NCBI RefSeq assembly: GCF_964355755.1
Contig: NC_092677.1
Span: 27,064,101 to 27,128,100, forward strand
Reading direction: 5' to 3'
Length of the DNA: 64,000 nt
Source: Antedon mediterranea
Taxonomy: Eukaryota > Echinodermata > Crinoidea > Comatulida > Antedonidae
The notes beneath the pieces were generated by a model that saw nothing but the letters and a program-made list of their open reading frames with translations, made no database searches and was not told the origin of the DNA. Every line of letters starts with the position of its first letter. Within the stretch, counting starts at the first letter, position 1. Both the position numbers and the translations under genes were made by a program. This document shows, piece by piece, positions 31,466 to 44,718 of this stretch.

Positions 31466-33848
31466 AGACAACAATATTTAAGTCTTCGTTTTACTTGTTC
31501 ACCGTGCAATGATGCCTTTTGTAAAGGTACCATAGTTTGGGCAAAGTTGCTACATCTAGCTACATTCCAAATTGGGTAGGTGGGTGGGGTGATTGTTGAA
31601 AGGGGCGGGGTGTTGTATGGGTGGAGTCAACATTGAGTATCATTCTTGTTGCATTACTAAAATGGTACAAAAAGAAATATTTTATTTTGTGTATGTTTTC
31701 TTATTTTTTGGAGAACACTACAAAATGATATAAGTACTATGTTTTTTGAGATTACTAAACGCTCACTGTAAATTTCACTTTTAAGTTGTTCATTTCTTTG
31801 ATAGTGAATGTTTTTAAAGCAATTTTTTTTCCCAGAGAGCAATTGTACTTAGTGTTATTTGAAATATTTTATTTAATTTTTATTTACGTAAAATGTATGG
31901 GAACTGGATTCATTTTGTCTTATTTATGCTGATCTAATCAGAAAATGGAAATGGTTGATTGAAAGAATAGTACAGCCGCAGTTTATGATAAAAAAAAAGT
32001 GTTTATTTAACTTGCCCTGTTTGATTACCACGGTGCGTTGTTTGAATATGTCTCCGTTCCGTGATATCGTCTAATTATGCAATTCAGAGAGCGAGTTATG
32101 TACGAGATATTTGATTTTACTTTTTACGAGCGAGTGAGTCTAGTTGATGCTGCAACTCGTCCAACCACAGGATACCAGATGCGTATAAATACTATTTTTT
32201 ATAAGAAAATGAACAATTGAAGGAAGAAAAAAGTTGAATAAAAAAAGAACAATTTGGTGTCTGTGGTTGGAGGTGTACATTAGTCACTGAAAAAAATGGA
32301 ACTGCTCGTTACAGTGTGAAGAAATTACGCAATTATCGTCGTGTGAAGTCTTAAAAATATTAAATTATTCACGCGAAAGAAACATGCAATTATACTGAAA
32401 AATGACAGTAATGTTTAGAAAACAACCAAGAACTATTTTGCGTATGAGAGCACCTCAGATTTTAAAGTATACAATGTGCCAGTACCTCAACAAGGTGAAT
32501 ACCTTGAGAATTCACACATAACCGTTGATCGTGCTTAAAATTTAAAGAAACATTCTGGTATTAACTTCTGAATTACTCCGCTTGAAGGTATAAGGAGTGC
32601 CTTAGTGATGGTAGTTGATAGCAGTGACAGCAGAACCTCTTATACAAACTGTCGCTAGAATACTGCTGTGTAATCTTATCATACAATACCTGGAAGAAAT
32701 GGCCTTCTAAAACAGTTGTTTGCAAAAATAAAGATTGTGATAAACACAAGTTTTGATGCAACAAAGTATCAATACAGTAATTTGTGTGCTAGAAAATGGA
32801 CCATGTTTTATGCTTTCTATACAGAAATTTTATAGCAGATTATCGAAGAATTTTAATTTGAAAATGTGATAAAATGAGAAGTTGAAAACTATGGATAGTA
32901 TTTTATCAACGTTATTATTACCGATAAAGCTGATTGCTAGCGATGAATACAGATTGCTGATACGCGAAAAAAGAAGTAATAATCGCAATCGAAGTAATGG
33001 TATTGTTATGTTAAAGTTCATGGACAGTTGGAGACATGTAAACAGCCTCGTGGGATACCTTTAAAGAAAGAAACAATGATAAAGGTGTTTTGCTGTAAAA
33101 GTGTTGAAAACAAGAAGTATACAGTCATTTCCAGTCAGTTCCATATTTTCATTGAGATTTTCTGTTATTTTTATACTCCAAATGTTATTCATTATCACTA
33201 GAGGGTCTGCTGGTGTGTGTGGGTGTGTGTGTGTGTGTAGATATTGTATTATACAGTATAGTGTGTGATGGGAGTACAGTATGTGTGAAAGAGAGCGAGT
33301 GATGTTTTATGTGAAGGAGTGTTATGTGTGAATGCGAGTAGTCATGCCCTGAATGCAATAACTGTAGTGATGTCAGCATAGCTTAACCTTTGACCCTCTT
33401 TCATGGTGCTTGTATGATTCTAGTTCAAATATTAATATGGGAAAAAATCAAAATATGTAAGTAAACTATTTTACTTTTTTCTGATTAGCATAATTTTTGG
33501 CAATTGTTTTATCAATGTTTTACTTTATTTTTTATTGGAATATTTTGTTTTAAATGGACTATAATTTATTTTATTCATGATTGTCCCATGCATACTTTCA
33601 AAATTTGTTTTATCCGTGTTGATGATGTCACAGTTAATAGATCTTCCACGATACATTTGAAATGTTTGCGGAACATGGATTATTAACTGGTGACTGCTGC
33701 CACCTATCATATCTAAAATGCTTTCATAATCCGTCACGTGATACGTGTTTAAAATCCTTTGGATTTTATTTTTTATTTATTTATTTGTTAGAGATGTTGT
33801 AACAGCTGAATTTTATTTTTGCATCTTTACAAAGATTTTATGTTTGTG

Positions 33849-33990
33849 TTTACAACGCAATAAAATGGATTTCTGTTGAAGAGGGGCAAATACATTTTAC
33901 GAAAAATATTAAATTAACTGTATGATAATAAAAACTAAACATACAGAAAACCCACATATTATTTTAAAATCCATTATATTGCGTTGTAAA
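33849..33990. repeat. 142-bp hairpin, 24-bp arms
   Basis: Arms 33849-33872 and 33967-33990 are complementary with one mismatch (left arm starts TTTACAACGCAATA); the spacer is 94 bp. It could be an old MITE or a structured 3' UTR element. Confidence 0.7.
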
Positions 33991-34803
33991 TACCAGTTTA
34001 TAATAAACAAAATAAATATCCCAATGCAGCTCGTGGGTTATTTAAAAAAAAAATCAAACTCAATGAAAACCAAACACTAAGAAATGTATTGTTTAATACT
34101 TGATACCACCGATGTTGTTTTGCGATTTTCATATGAGCTGCAAACTAGCTATGAAAATAGCATGTCCTAATACAATTATGAATTATAATACAGTAATTCT
34201 ATTTGTATTGGAAGTGTAACTGTAATGTACAGCTAAGCCTAGACACTAGATACATGGTCTGTCAATAATATCTGTCATGTGATTGTAATACCATATTTGG
34301 GCAGCCAATATCAGGATGTTCTTAATATTGCCTAAGAACATCCATTTGATCATGCAATACTAAATGTTATACTTTGTGTTGTTTAAAAACCAATGACTGA
34401 AAAGATTTTTGTCATGTGATATTACTCTTTCCATGTTTGGGCATTGAGCCAATGATGATGTCACTTGGTGTCTGGGACTAGCTGTACAAGTACTAACTGG
34501 TGAATTGTCCAGTTTTTAGGTCATTAAGGAGATACTTAATTGTGTAAAGTATCTCCTTGGTGATGTGTTAAAGGGAGCTTTAGTTTTATACATTGTTATC
34601 TTCTTAAACTGCATAGTATTCAATACTGTCATGTGAATAATTTGTACTATTCAACACCATAGTGAGGATACTTTGGTACTACCCTGTATTAAACACCATA
34701 ATGAGAATACTTCATACTATTCAACACTGTCATGTGAATACTTTGTACTATTCAACACTATGATACTTTGTATAAAACTAAAACGTCCATTTTAAAGATT
34801 TCC

Positions 34804-34932
34804 AGATAACATGGTTTTAAAACTCGCTGCATTAGGCATCCTTCCGTCGGTTAGTACGCATCTTTTCAAACAAAATCCTTATTTTCTTTGCTTGTTGGGT
34901 GTTGGCATCATTAATTTAAAACCATGTTATCT
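34804..34932. repeat. 129-bp hairpin, 18-bp perfect arms
   Basis: AGATAACATGGTTTTAAA at 34804-34821 pairs with its exact complement at 34915-34932; the spacer is 93 bp. Confidence 0.75.
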
Positions 34933-36199
34933 GTGATATATCTTGTTAAATGTGTATGGCATTAACATCTGGCAAACTAACATATTTAACATTGTAATGT
35001 TACCTGAATTCACTGATCGCTATAAAGCATTAAAGATAGTTATTCATGATCATTTTTATGTTTATTTTGTAGACGAAATAAACACAAACATATTAATGAA
35101 ATGTTTTAATGTTGTGCATCAGTGAATTCATGTTACTATTGTACTGTAGTTTAGTACGCTGCTTAACTACTTTAAGCTCGTTTTAATACCATTCTATTCT
35201 ACTGCATGTCACACTCTGGTTTAATACGACTAGATTCTATATTCTCCTCATTTTGCTTTAAAATCAAACAAAAATATTTTGACAAATTAATCAAAGGTTA
35301 TACGGTTAGCCGACTCCACAAACATTAAATAAATTTGGTTTACATTCCGAGATTCTAAACATATTTTGTAACCGTATTGGCGCATCACTGCAATAACACA
35401 CTGTATATCTAAATAACAACAGCTAAATTTTAAAATGTTTTTCTACTGTAAAGTAGATATCTATTCTCTGTTGAATATTTTGTCAATAGTACTCTTAATA
35501 CAGCTTGGATATGATTCAGTCAATATACTTGTTGAGAATGCTCTTAAGTGCCAATATACCACATTCAAACAAGCTTTCCTAATATGTCACATGATGAGCA
35601 AAATGAGGTCAATTTCCTGGAAAAAAAACTTTAATAATACAGAAACGCCAAAAGTCTTGGGCGTAGTTTAATTCTTATTTTTTGGCCATTGATTTCAACT
35701 GTTTCGTAATAACATCATTAAATCATTTTTCAGTTTGTTTCTGTAATTAAATAGAAAAATAAATCATCATTTCTCTATTTAAGTAAGAGTTTGTTATACA
35801 TGTTTTTAGTGACGGTATTTTTAATTATAGCTGATAATAGCAAGTGCTAGTAAATCAAAAACTACTGCATATACATCAGTAATATATCATCTATACCGTT
35901 TACTATTGAAAATATGTTTTTAAAATGTGTCTATAACATCATATCCTGTTCTCATACCATTTAAGTATGTCATCATCTGTTGAGACAATTAAGAATGTAA
36001 TCTTAATTTGTGTAGGTGCCAACTTGGATGGTGTGATTTACTGAGAACATTTGTTTGTTACTGGTCTCAAGTGGTGACATATTTACTTTCTTTTTCTTGA
36101 CCTCCAAGTTAGAGTAAACTCCTTTCTGTTAAATGATTACGAACAGTTACTGAATAAACTTTACACCTGACTTTTAATCTTGTGTTATTTTTGTTACGT

Positions 36200-36540
36200 T
36201 GTTGAGGTAGCAGAGTGGTTAGGATACTTGACTATCATACAGACATATCAATATCTTTCTGTTCAGGCTTAGAAATTTGGTTACCTAACCCAACAAAGTT
36301 GACGATAAGTTTTCCACAAGCCAACTTAGTGGGTAAATTTACTAAGCCTGAACAGAAAGATCCGGGTTCAATACCTGATACGACTCCCAGTCTGCTAAGC
36401 TGTAAATGAGTATGAGAGAGGAAGGATAAGGTAACATGGAAAGGAACTGGCCATCCTAGTACACAATGCTGACGCTTAGTACCATGAGCTCCATTCACAA
36501 TGAATACAAGACTACCTTTATTGGTTTTGAACAGATTTTA
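36200..36540 (+). mobile_element. tRNA-derived SINE interrupted by a hairpin insertion
   Basis: An A-box-like head GGTAGCAGAGTGGTTAGGAT at 36206-36225 and a B-box GGGTTCAATACC at 36364-36375 resemble a Ser/Leu-type tRNA. They are separated by a 109-bp inverted-repeat element (36253-36361). A tRNA-unrelated body follows. The intact order would have the boxes about 30-50 nt apart. Confidence 0.55.
36253..36361. mobile_element. Hairpin element inside tRNA-like SINE
   Basis: ATCTTTCTGTTCAGGCTTAG at 36253-36272 pairs perfectly with its complement at 36342-36361. Confidence 0.7.
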
Positions 36541-36548
36541 ACTTAAAA

Positions 36549-36637
36549 GGCTAACAAATTTGGGCATATCACTACAGTACTATATTTGGGCACATCACAC
36601 TTTAAAAAAAAAATAGTTTGATAGTGTAGACAGAGCT
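36549..36637. mobile_element. Family A MITE upstream of the F5/8C gene
   Basis: ATATTTGGGCACATCACAC core and right end TTTGATAGTGTAGACAGAGC; the left terminus is missing. Confidence 0.7.
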
Positions 36638-36884
36638 TTAAACCAAATTTTAAATGCATCACTTTATTAAGCTATAAAAAGCCATCCCCAACGGATATAC
36701 TTTCCTTCGGTTCTTCCACTTCCCCAACAGGGATGTCTGAAGTAGGGCGTCTGATCTTACGGAAATTCCTAAGTACGTTGTCCTTGGGGTTTCTATCTGG
36801 TGTACTTTAAGACTTACCCGCTTTATTTTGAGTCATTCTAGGAACAGCGACTGACTGAACATTTGATTTTAACTGCGGAACACA

Positions 36885-39800
36885 ATGGTTTCATTACAAC
36901 ACCTTGCCGTAGTGCTTCTTTTTATAGCATCATTTAGTTATGCTGACCGGAGTAAGTTAATCTTTGTTTACTCATGGAGGTATCCTCCATGGTTTACTTA
37001 TTTTTCCTTTAATCATGTGTATTTTAATCTTGTTTTAAAATGTAAGTTTTGTCTCAAATATGCACTGGGATATACTTGATCATTATGTAAATGTTATTTC
37101 TTATGTTCATGATAATAAATTTGACTAATTATTTTATATATTTTGCATTTTAGGTGTCTCTATCATATTATCTTTATTTCTTTTATTATGTTATCATTAT
37201 CACTAAACACCTTTTTTCAACATCATTCTCATAATTTTCACCATTTGATTCTATGTTTTAATCATTATCATTGTTATCTTTCCATCATAATCACTGTCAC
37301 TTTCATCTTCTATCATAATCTCACCTCCCCTCGAGCAGCTGGGCATTATCTCTTTACAGATGTTTAACTTCCGAATTATCCCCCTCACCTTCTATAGATT
37401 GTTTCACGCCCCTCGGAATGCAAGACGGTACAATACCAGACCGCCAACTCACTGCTTCGAGTCAGTTCAACCCAGAGTCTGGCCCGACAGCTGTACGCCT
37501 CAATGGGCCGGGTAGCTGGGCCACTCTCCACAAGGTTTCTGATCAGTGGGTACAAGTTGATTTGGATACCCCGCGTCAAATCACCGGTGTTGTCATCCGA
37601 GGAAACCCTGATTATAATGAGTTTGTTATGCGTTACTACGTGCACTATAGTTTTGATGGTTTACAGTGGAAGACAGTACGTGATGCAAATCAGAATACCA
37701 AGGTTAGTTGTTTCATACATAAATTTACAATTTAATGTTGATTGATTTGATCATTTGATCATCATGATTTGAGTGATTTGAGATGGAATCAACTATACTG
37801 TAATATATACTATTGTTTTCATGGTTATGATGACTGCAATTAATGCACAATTATATTTAATATTTTGAATACTATTGAATATTGCACTCTCTTTTCAGTT
37901 ATTTGATGGCAACTTTGATAACATCACTCCGGTCCAGACAATTTTTGTCAAGAGCATTCGTGCACGATATATCAGAATTCAACCATATGTGTTCCACGGA
38001 CATCCCAGCATGCAATTTGAACTTCTAGGATGTTTAAACAGTAAGTTTACCAACCTATAAAGTTCATAAAATGACTTTTCTTAAGCTCCATCTACACTAT
38101 CTAACTTTATGTGACAAAAAAGTGTGATGTGCCCAAATATGGTAGTGATATGCTTAAATATGGTAGTGATATGACATCATCATGTTCATATATGGGCACA
38201 TCACATGTTTTTTGTCACATAAAGTTTGATAGTGTAGAGAGAGCTTTATTTCTACTAGAACAACAGAAAGCAAGTGTTTTAATACTCCTTTTTGTTGCAG
38301 AAAGTGAGTCTTGTTGGTCGTTCCCTTGTCAAAATGGCGGCTCTTGTGTGGAACTTGGAGATGATTTTGAATGTAACTGTTTACCTGGATTTTCTGGCAA
38401 AACGTGCCATGCTGGTAAATATTATTATTTTTTTTTTTTTTTTTTTGTGGCACATAAATGATCAAGTATATTACCCCAGGGCTTAATTTGAGACATTTGT
38501 ATTTAAAATTAATATTTTTGTGTTAGATAATTGTTATTGATTTTTACACATGATTGAAGTAGAAATAAGTTAATGTTGCACTTTATGTTGGGTTGCATAA
38601 ATAAACCTGACACAGTGCTGTACCCACAAGAAATAAAGTGGTGAAGTGGTCACAATAAAAGGGAACAATCTGTGTCCTGGTCACAGGGTTGTCAAAGGCC
38701 TCTGTGTGAAACCTTACCAACTGTACTGGTGTCTACGGCCCTGTGAATAGTTATACATGGGATCACACAACATTGGTAAATTATGCTTGATACAGTGAGC
38801 ACAAGTCGTTGGTAAGTGTTGCATAGTGCACAGAATGCAAGATACAGTACTGTAATGGTAAGTTATGCAAGGTAAGTATTATGAATTTGTTGGTTTGAGA
38901 AGCACTAGATGTAGTGAAACAATTTAGAGCACTGGCTTACATAAACAACATAATGTTTGATTGAATATAGAACATTGCTCCACACCCCTTGGTCTTGAAA
39001 GCAATGTAATCCCTGACAGCCATCTCTCTGCGTCGTCATACTGGTCTGGTGAAGGTACCGCGACACGTGGTAGATTGCATAGTTATGGTTGGGCCGCTTC
39101 AACCAAACGTGATCACGAGTGGTTCAGTGTGGACTTAGGCCGACCGACAAACATCAGTGGCGTGGTTACACAGGGTCATGCGTACTGGCCTGAATGGATT
39201 AACAGTTACAACGTTTTGATTAGTAACGATAGTGATACGTGGACAGCTGTTTTGAATGTTACAAGTAGGCGACCACAGGTAGAACATTTGGTTTTTAATT
39301 TCCCTTCAAACATACACCTCTGCGTAGGTCATAGGTTAAAATTCAGCCTGATACAATAACTAGTAACAAAGCTGTATATTGTTTAGTTTTGTCACAATTG
39401 GTATGCCATAGCAGTGTATGACAATGCATGTCATAAGCTATTCTCTGTTGCCTCATTTTTTTCTTGTCAATTAAACTTGACAACTAAGATTTGTATTTTC
39501 TGTTTTATTTATCGTTATATTCATGTTACAACCAATCCATTGTGTGCAGTAATAAAAATAAATCCTAAATGAAAATTTAAAATCACAAAAGTTTCACAAT
39601 CAATTTCTAGATATTTAAAGCAAATGTTGATAAGACTTCTCCGGTTAAAAATTATTTACCGAATATTGTGACAGCACGGTATATACGTATACGCATTGAA
39701 GAATACCACGGCCATCCAAGTCTTCGCTTAGAAATTCTTGGTTGCGAGGAACTTGATAGTAAGTTGTGCTTGTTTAGTCAAGTTGGTTTACATTAGCCTT

Positions 39801-42722
39801 TTCGTCTTGCTTGCAGTGATCTACAGTTTAAGTTCTATTTATTTGTTGTTTGCCGAAATCATTCAATTCATTTCTATGTAAATTTTTTTTATATATTTTC
39901 AAATGAAAATAAATTTACTTACTTACAATAATCTTGCTTGTTTCAAATTTGATCAGCAATATTCTACAGATTTTATTTCTACTAAAAGTTGTCTAAACTT
40001 TTGGATTTTTTTTATAGCTACATTGCCCCTAACAACGCCAGTAGCAACGACCCCATTCCTAACAACAGAAACAGATGATGTGTCGCAGCCTTGCACAAAG
40101 TATCCGTGTGAAAATGGAGGAACATGTCGACCAATCGGATCTACCAGTTTCACGTGTAGTTGTCCCGAAGGATTCACAGGCTTTGTTTGTCAGGATGGTA
40201 AGATTTACAATGATGAAGTTTATGATGTGCCCAAATATGGTAGTGATATGCCTAAATATGGTAGTGATATGCCCAAATATGGGAGTGATATGCCCAAATA
40301 TGGTAGTGATATGACATCATCATGTCCATTGGGTACATCGTATTTGTTTTTCACATAAAGTGTGATAGTGTAGACAGAGCTTAAGCTCCATTTCCTCTTC
40401 ATATTGATTTTATAACGCATTTGAATTGACTATTTTAGCTCCTAGTGCTTGTGAATCTAACCCATGTATTAATGGAGGATGGTGTAACAAACAGGGCTCT
40501 GGCTTCAGATGCACCTGCCTGGCTGGCTTCACTGGTAAAAGATGCCAAAAAGGTAAATGGTTATTATACTGGTATTGGTTGGTGGATTGGTAGGATTGAG
40601 TAACCCAGGGCATACAATACAAATTATAAAGAGCTGAACTTAAATAGGCATTTGTGGCCGGCTTGCTTCTCCTTGAATCGGCCTATGGGGAGGTGGCATT
40701 TTTTCTAATCAAGATTTCGACAGGAACTGAAAATATATCTTTGATTATTTTTACAATTGATAGAAACATGTGTTGATGAACTTGGAATGGATAAAGGAAC
40801 AATTTCCGATAGTGATATAACAGCAACAAGTTTTTTAACCTCCTCACGACCTTCTGATGCCAGACCCAAAGGGGTCGGCTGGATGCCAGCATCAAATGAC
40901 TATCAACCATACATCCAGGTAATTTATTCAACTTTATTTTAAGCTTTGTCTACATTATTAAACTTTATTTGACAAACATGATGATGTCATATCACTACCA
41001 TATTTGAGAATATCACTACCATATTTGGGAATATCACTACCATATTTGGGAATATCACTACCATATTTGGGCACATCACACTTTTTTTTCCAAACTAGTT
41101 TAATAGTGTAGATAGAGCTTTAGGTAATTGTAAGATACAGTTATGGAAATGCATGATAAATTGAACATATTTCAATAATTTGTTTTTTTATGAACAATTC
41201 TAGGTTGATTTAGGAAAAATGAAGAACATGTCGGCCATCATTTTGATGGATTACCCAGCCTGGTCTGTAGTTGTCACACAGTTCCAACTGTCATACAGTG
41301 CGGATGGTGTCAATTGGGAATTTGTACTGGACGAATATGGTCAACCAATGGTGAGTATACCGGTTAGGGGCATTGATTTGATTTCTTTGTTAGACCTATA
41401 CTGGGTGACCTCTTCAATGCTCCGTTCTCCCAAAAGGCCTGGTGTACAGAACTCTCATCAACACGTTAGGAGATGTGTGATTATTGTACAGGGGATCAAC
41501 AGCTTTACGTCTCATCTGAAGGACGATTAGAAAAAAGTATCTTGCTTAAGGTTAAGTCCATGGAGCACAGATACTCAATTGAATCAATTCTGTTAATTTA
41601 AACCAAAGTCCAAATTCAACAACTTTTGTACAATCAACGTTAGTAATGAAATGTTTTTTTTAAATGAATTAGGAACTACTCGGTCTGACCTATGGTACGT
41701 CCGCTGTACAGATTCACCTGTATGAGCCGATAACAACACGTTACATACGTGTGCACCCCACAAGGTGGATAGGCACTTACCCAGGAATGCGATTTGAGTT
41801 GCTTGGTTGTGATATCGGTGCTCCCTCTATCGTGAATGACTTTCCATTGGTTACACCTGCGACAGGTGTAGCTACTGTACCAAGTGATGCAGTAACATTG
41901 TTCTATGGCTTGAAGGAACGAATCTATAATAGTAAAGACTCACCACAGGTACAGCCATACTTGTACAGTATAGGTTTCTCTGTCTACAAATAGTCACAAA
42001 TAATTGCTACAAGTAATGAACAACTACGTTTATTTTATTATTGTTCATTTTTTTACATTGTAGTTTAAGTCACAGGTCCTTGTGAGAAGCCTCCGAGTGA
42101 AGTTTTCAATTCTAAAAAAAGTTTGAGGGAAGCAAACTTTTTTAAAGCATTCTCTTCTCTCAATTTTGCCTGCTTTCTTGTCCTATTTAAATGTCAGACA
42201 TCTCCATCTAGATTCAACCAAGTTTCCCTTTAATAAGGCTGTCCTCTGAGTAGGTGCTGTAGTGTTACTGTTGCCTATATGAAATTAGCCATTTTCGGTT
42301 TTAGAAGTGTTCTGAATGTATTTAAAACAGACTCTTATGTTTGAAACTTTCCTAAATACATCCTTTTAATTTTTCAGGTGATACAATTTGATTACGAGTA
42401 TTTTGATTATGGTGATAGTTACAACCCAACAACTGGAATTGTCACCATTAAGGTTCCAGGAACGTACCTCATTTTCATCTCGGCCACCAGTACCAACTTG
42501 TACACCCCACCTAGTGTAACCATCATGCATAACAACAACGCACTATTAAGTCAACTTGTTCCCAAACCATCTGCTAATGGATTGCTCAGAGGTGAGATGA
42601 GTGCAGTCGTTGATGCTGAGGATGGGGATAGGCTCTGGCTGGAGATACCCAGTGGTGCTTCATTAGCAGCAGATATTATTAATTCATCTTTATTTATACA
42701 GCTTGTTTCAAAGTCAAATTGA
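36885..42722 (+). CDS. Secreted F5/8C-EGF-C1q mosaic protein
   Basis: Twelve coding exons: 36885-36951, 37398-37702, 37899-38040, 38301-38414, 38971-39278, 39611-39758, 40018-40197, 40439-40552, 40764-40918, 41204-41350, 41673-41948 and 42378-42722 (2301 nt, 766 aa). Residues 1-20 are a signal peptide ([12 protein letters not shown] core). Domains in order: F5/8C (about 23-170, [10 protein letters not shown] to ELLGC), EGF (173-209), F5/8C (211-358, [10 protein letters not shown] to EILGC), a Thr/Pro linker with EGF (about 388-421), EGF (423-459), F5/8C (462-610, [10 protein letters not shown] to ELLGC) and a C1q-like jelly roll (about 630-766, with [18 protein letters not shown]). F5/8C domains bind glycans or phospholipids, and C1q-like heads usually trimerise and bind ligands. 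A secreted lectin-like or matrix role is inference. I know no named gene with this exact order. Confidence 0.88.
38085..38244. mobile_element. Family A MITE, F5/8C gene intron 3
   Basis: Full-length: GCTCCATCTACACTATC left and GATAGTGTAGAGAGAGC right, with two 21-bp units. It starts about 44 bp after the donor at 38040. Flanks are TTAA and TTTA. Confidence 0.85.
40216..40380. mobile_element. Family A MITE, F5/8C gene intron 7
   Basis: About four 21-bp ATATGGTAGTGATATGCCC units and the right end GTGATAGTGTAGACAGAGC followed by TTAA. The left terminus is lost. It starts about 18 bp after the donor at 40197. Confidence 0.8.
40943..41118. mobile_element. Family A MITE, F5/8C gene intron 9
   Basis: Full-length: GCTTTGTCTACATTATT left and AATAGTGTAGATAGAGC right, with four inverted-orientation 21-bp units (ATATCACTACCATATTTGG). 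It starts about 24 bp after the donor at 40918. Confidence 0.85.
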
Positions 42723-44718
42723 ATGAAAAACCAATCAAAGATTTGCATGGTGAAAATCAATTTAATGATATAAAGTTTGCGGTACACCATGGGTATGTTC
42801 TGAAAAGAACTGTTGAGCTTCTCTACGTTTCGATCAATATGTTTCGATTGTTTTTATCAGGAGTGAGAGTGCCAATAGTCCAGAAATTGAGAGTATAAGT
42901 TTTCAAAACTACTTACGTTGTGTACTGCAAATTTTATATCATGAATCATTACTTTAAAAACTTATTCTCGGTTGTACAGTATACAGTAGTAATAATAGTA
43001 GTAATAAAAGTTTAAACAAACCCTCAAGTTTGTACACAGTTTTGTTTCGATTCGGTCATTGATTTTAAACATGGTTCAAAGATACTCACCCGGTATTTAT
43101 CTCTATATGTCCAGTATCATAGTCAAGTTGTATAGTACAGTGTCACATATGTATCACATGTGACACATATGTATCACTTACGGGCTTGCGTTGCGTCGAG
43201 GTGGGAACCAAGAATGAATACAATGATATAATCCACTGTTTTTTCTCACAATTTATTTCGATCAATAAAACTGTTATTAATACATTTTATAAGATTTGAT
43301 TCGAGTAAAATAATCAGAAAATGAATTGATTCATTGATATTGTTTAAATCATACAGTAATACCAGGTTAAGTCCAAGTTAAAATAACCAATATTAACTTG
43401 CAGTATTGTAAGTAAGATCAACGTGTATAATTTATTGAACATTAAATAATTATAACAACTACCAGACTAATAATCACTGACATGTTTTTAAAAAGTTCAT
43501 GTTTTAAAATAAAATGCAATTATAGTAACATTACGTAGTATTGACTGGAAAATTTTTAAAAATGTTTTAAAATATCATTTACCATATGTTCTTTATACTT
43601 AAGATACTTGTGGAAGAATACCTATAGAATTGCATTGAATTTAAATACCCTATTGTGACGGTGTATTGTATACACTCTACTTTGGCCTTTAAAGCGCAGT
43701 TTTAACAAACGATATCTTGATGACGTCATAACATAGTGCGTCGCGCGCACTTTGTGTTGATGACATTATCAAGAATGGAAAAAATAATCTTGCAACATAG
43801 CTGTTACTTACGCAATTAAAATAATTTACATTTTAAAAGTTTTTTCAATACCAATATGGTTTTAAATAATTTGGTATTTGCATTGAAAGACAATTTAAGA
43901 TACACCTCTTGTGTCACACTCGCCCCTTAATGGCCCTCTCGCCTCTAATATCAGCACATTAACAACACACTACATCTTAGGTACTACAATAAAGTTTAGT
44001 ATTAATCTGTGCATTCTAGATGTGCAGACAATAACACATTATTTGCCCCTTTTCAGTAATAAATATAAATTCATAACATATTAGTTAAAACCCTTAAATA
44101 ACGGCTGTAAAAAAAAGGGTGAATTCGTCACCCAAAATAACCGGGAAGTACGTTTAAGTGTGTTTAAACAGTATTTATTTAGTTACTATTTTAATAATAT
44201 CTTGCAAGTATGCCGTGCGATAAACTCAAATCTATTAATTCAAAACATGCTACATGCTACAAATAAAATCGGAACGAAATATTTACAGTATTATCATCAT
44301 CGTAGACCATCCGTACACACTCGCTCGGCATATTGCATTAAGTGTAGCCTTACCTATAACATTCAATCTCGCTATTGGTCCTAATGCATTACATCACCGT
44401 ACGAACATACTTTCGTCATTAAACAAATAAAACTGTTAAAACGAGCATTTAAATAATTTTGGAACGAGCCTAAAATTGTTCATCTTTATATATGTGGATC
44501 CGTTAGGGAAAATATTGAGCTATAACTTAAAGACATTGCTCCTAAGATGCCAATCTACTCAGCCGAGATGATGACGTCGTCAAGAGATTCATGTCGTCAT
44601 TGGTCTGTACCACGTGATGTCTTAAACCGTTTAATGTTGAACCAGAGTGTATAAACTGAGAAAAACTTCGAAGGCTGATTTGTTTCCGTCCCACCAAATG
44701 GGAATTCAATCTCCGAGT
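42723..44718. other. Convergent 3' spacer, no gene seen
   Basis: Lies between the stop codons of the plus-strand F5/8C gene and the minus-strand SLC7 gene, so it should contain both 3' UTRs. It has a short ATGTATCAC repeat near 43140-43180. No supported frame. Confidence 0.5.

Larger units (their letters stand above)
31466..36180 (+). other. DDX6 3' UTR and downstream spacer, no gene seen
   Basis: AT-rich, with several AATAAA signals (for example near 33860 and 36150). A (TG)n tract lies at 33205-33238, and two long inverted repeats are at 33849-33990 and 34804-34932. Open frames are short and unremarkable. How much of it is transcribed as 3' UTR cannot be told from sequence. Confidence 0.5.

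Noticed and set aside
36235-36498. 87-aa minus-strand frame
   Set aside because: It lies wholly within the interrupted SINE and its hairpin.
40075-40314. 79-aa plus-strand frame with repeated CPNMVVI
   Set aside because: Out-of-frame reading of an EGF exon running into the 21-bp MITE repeats.
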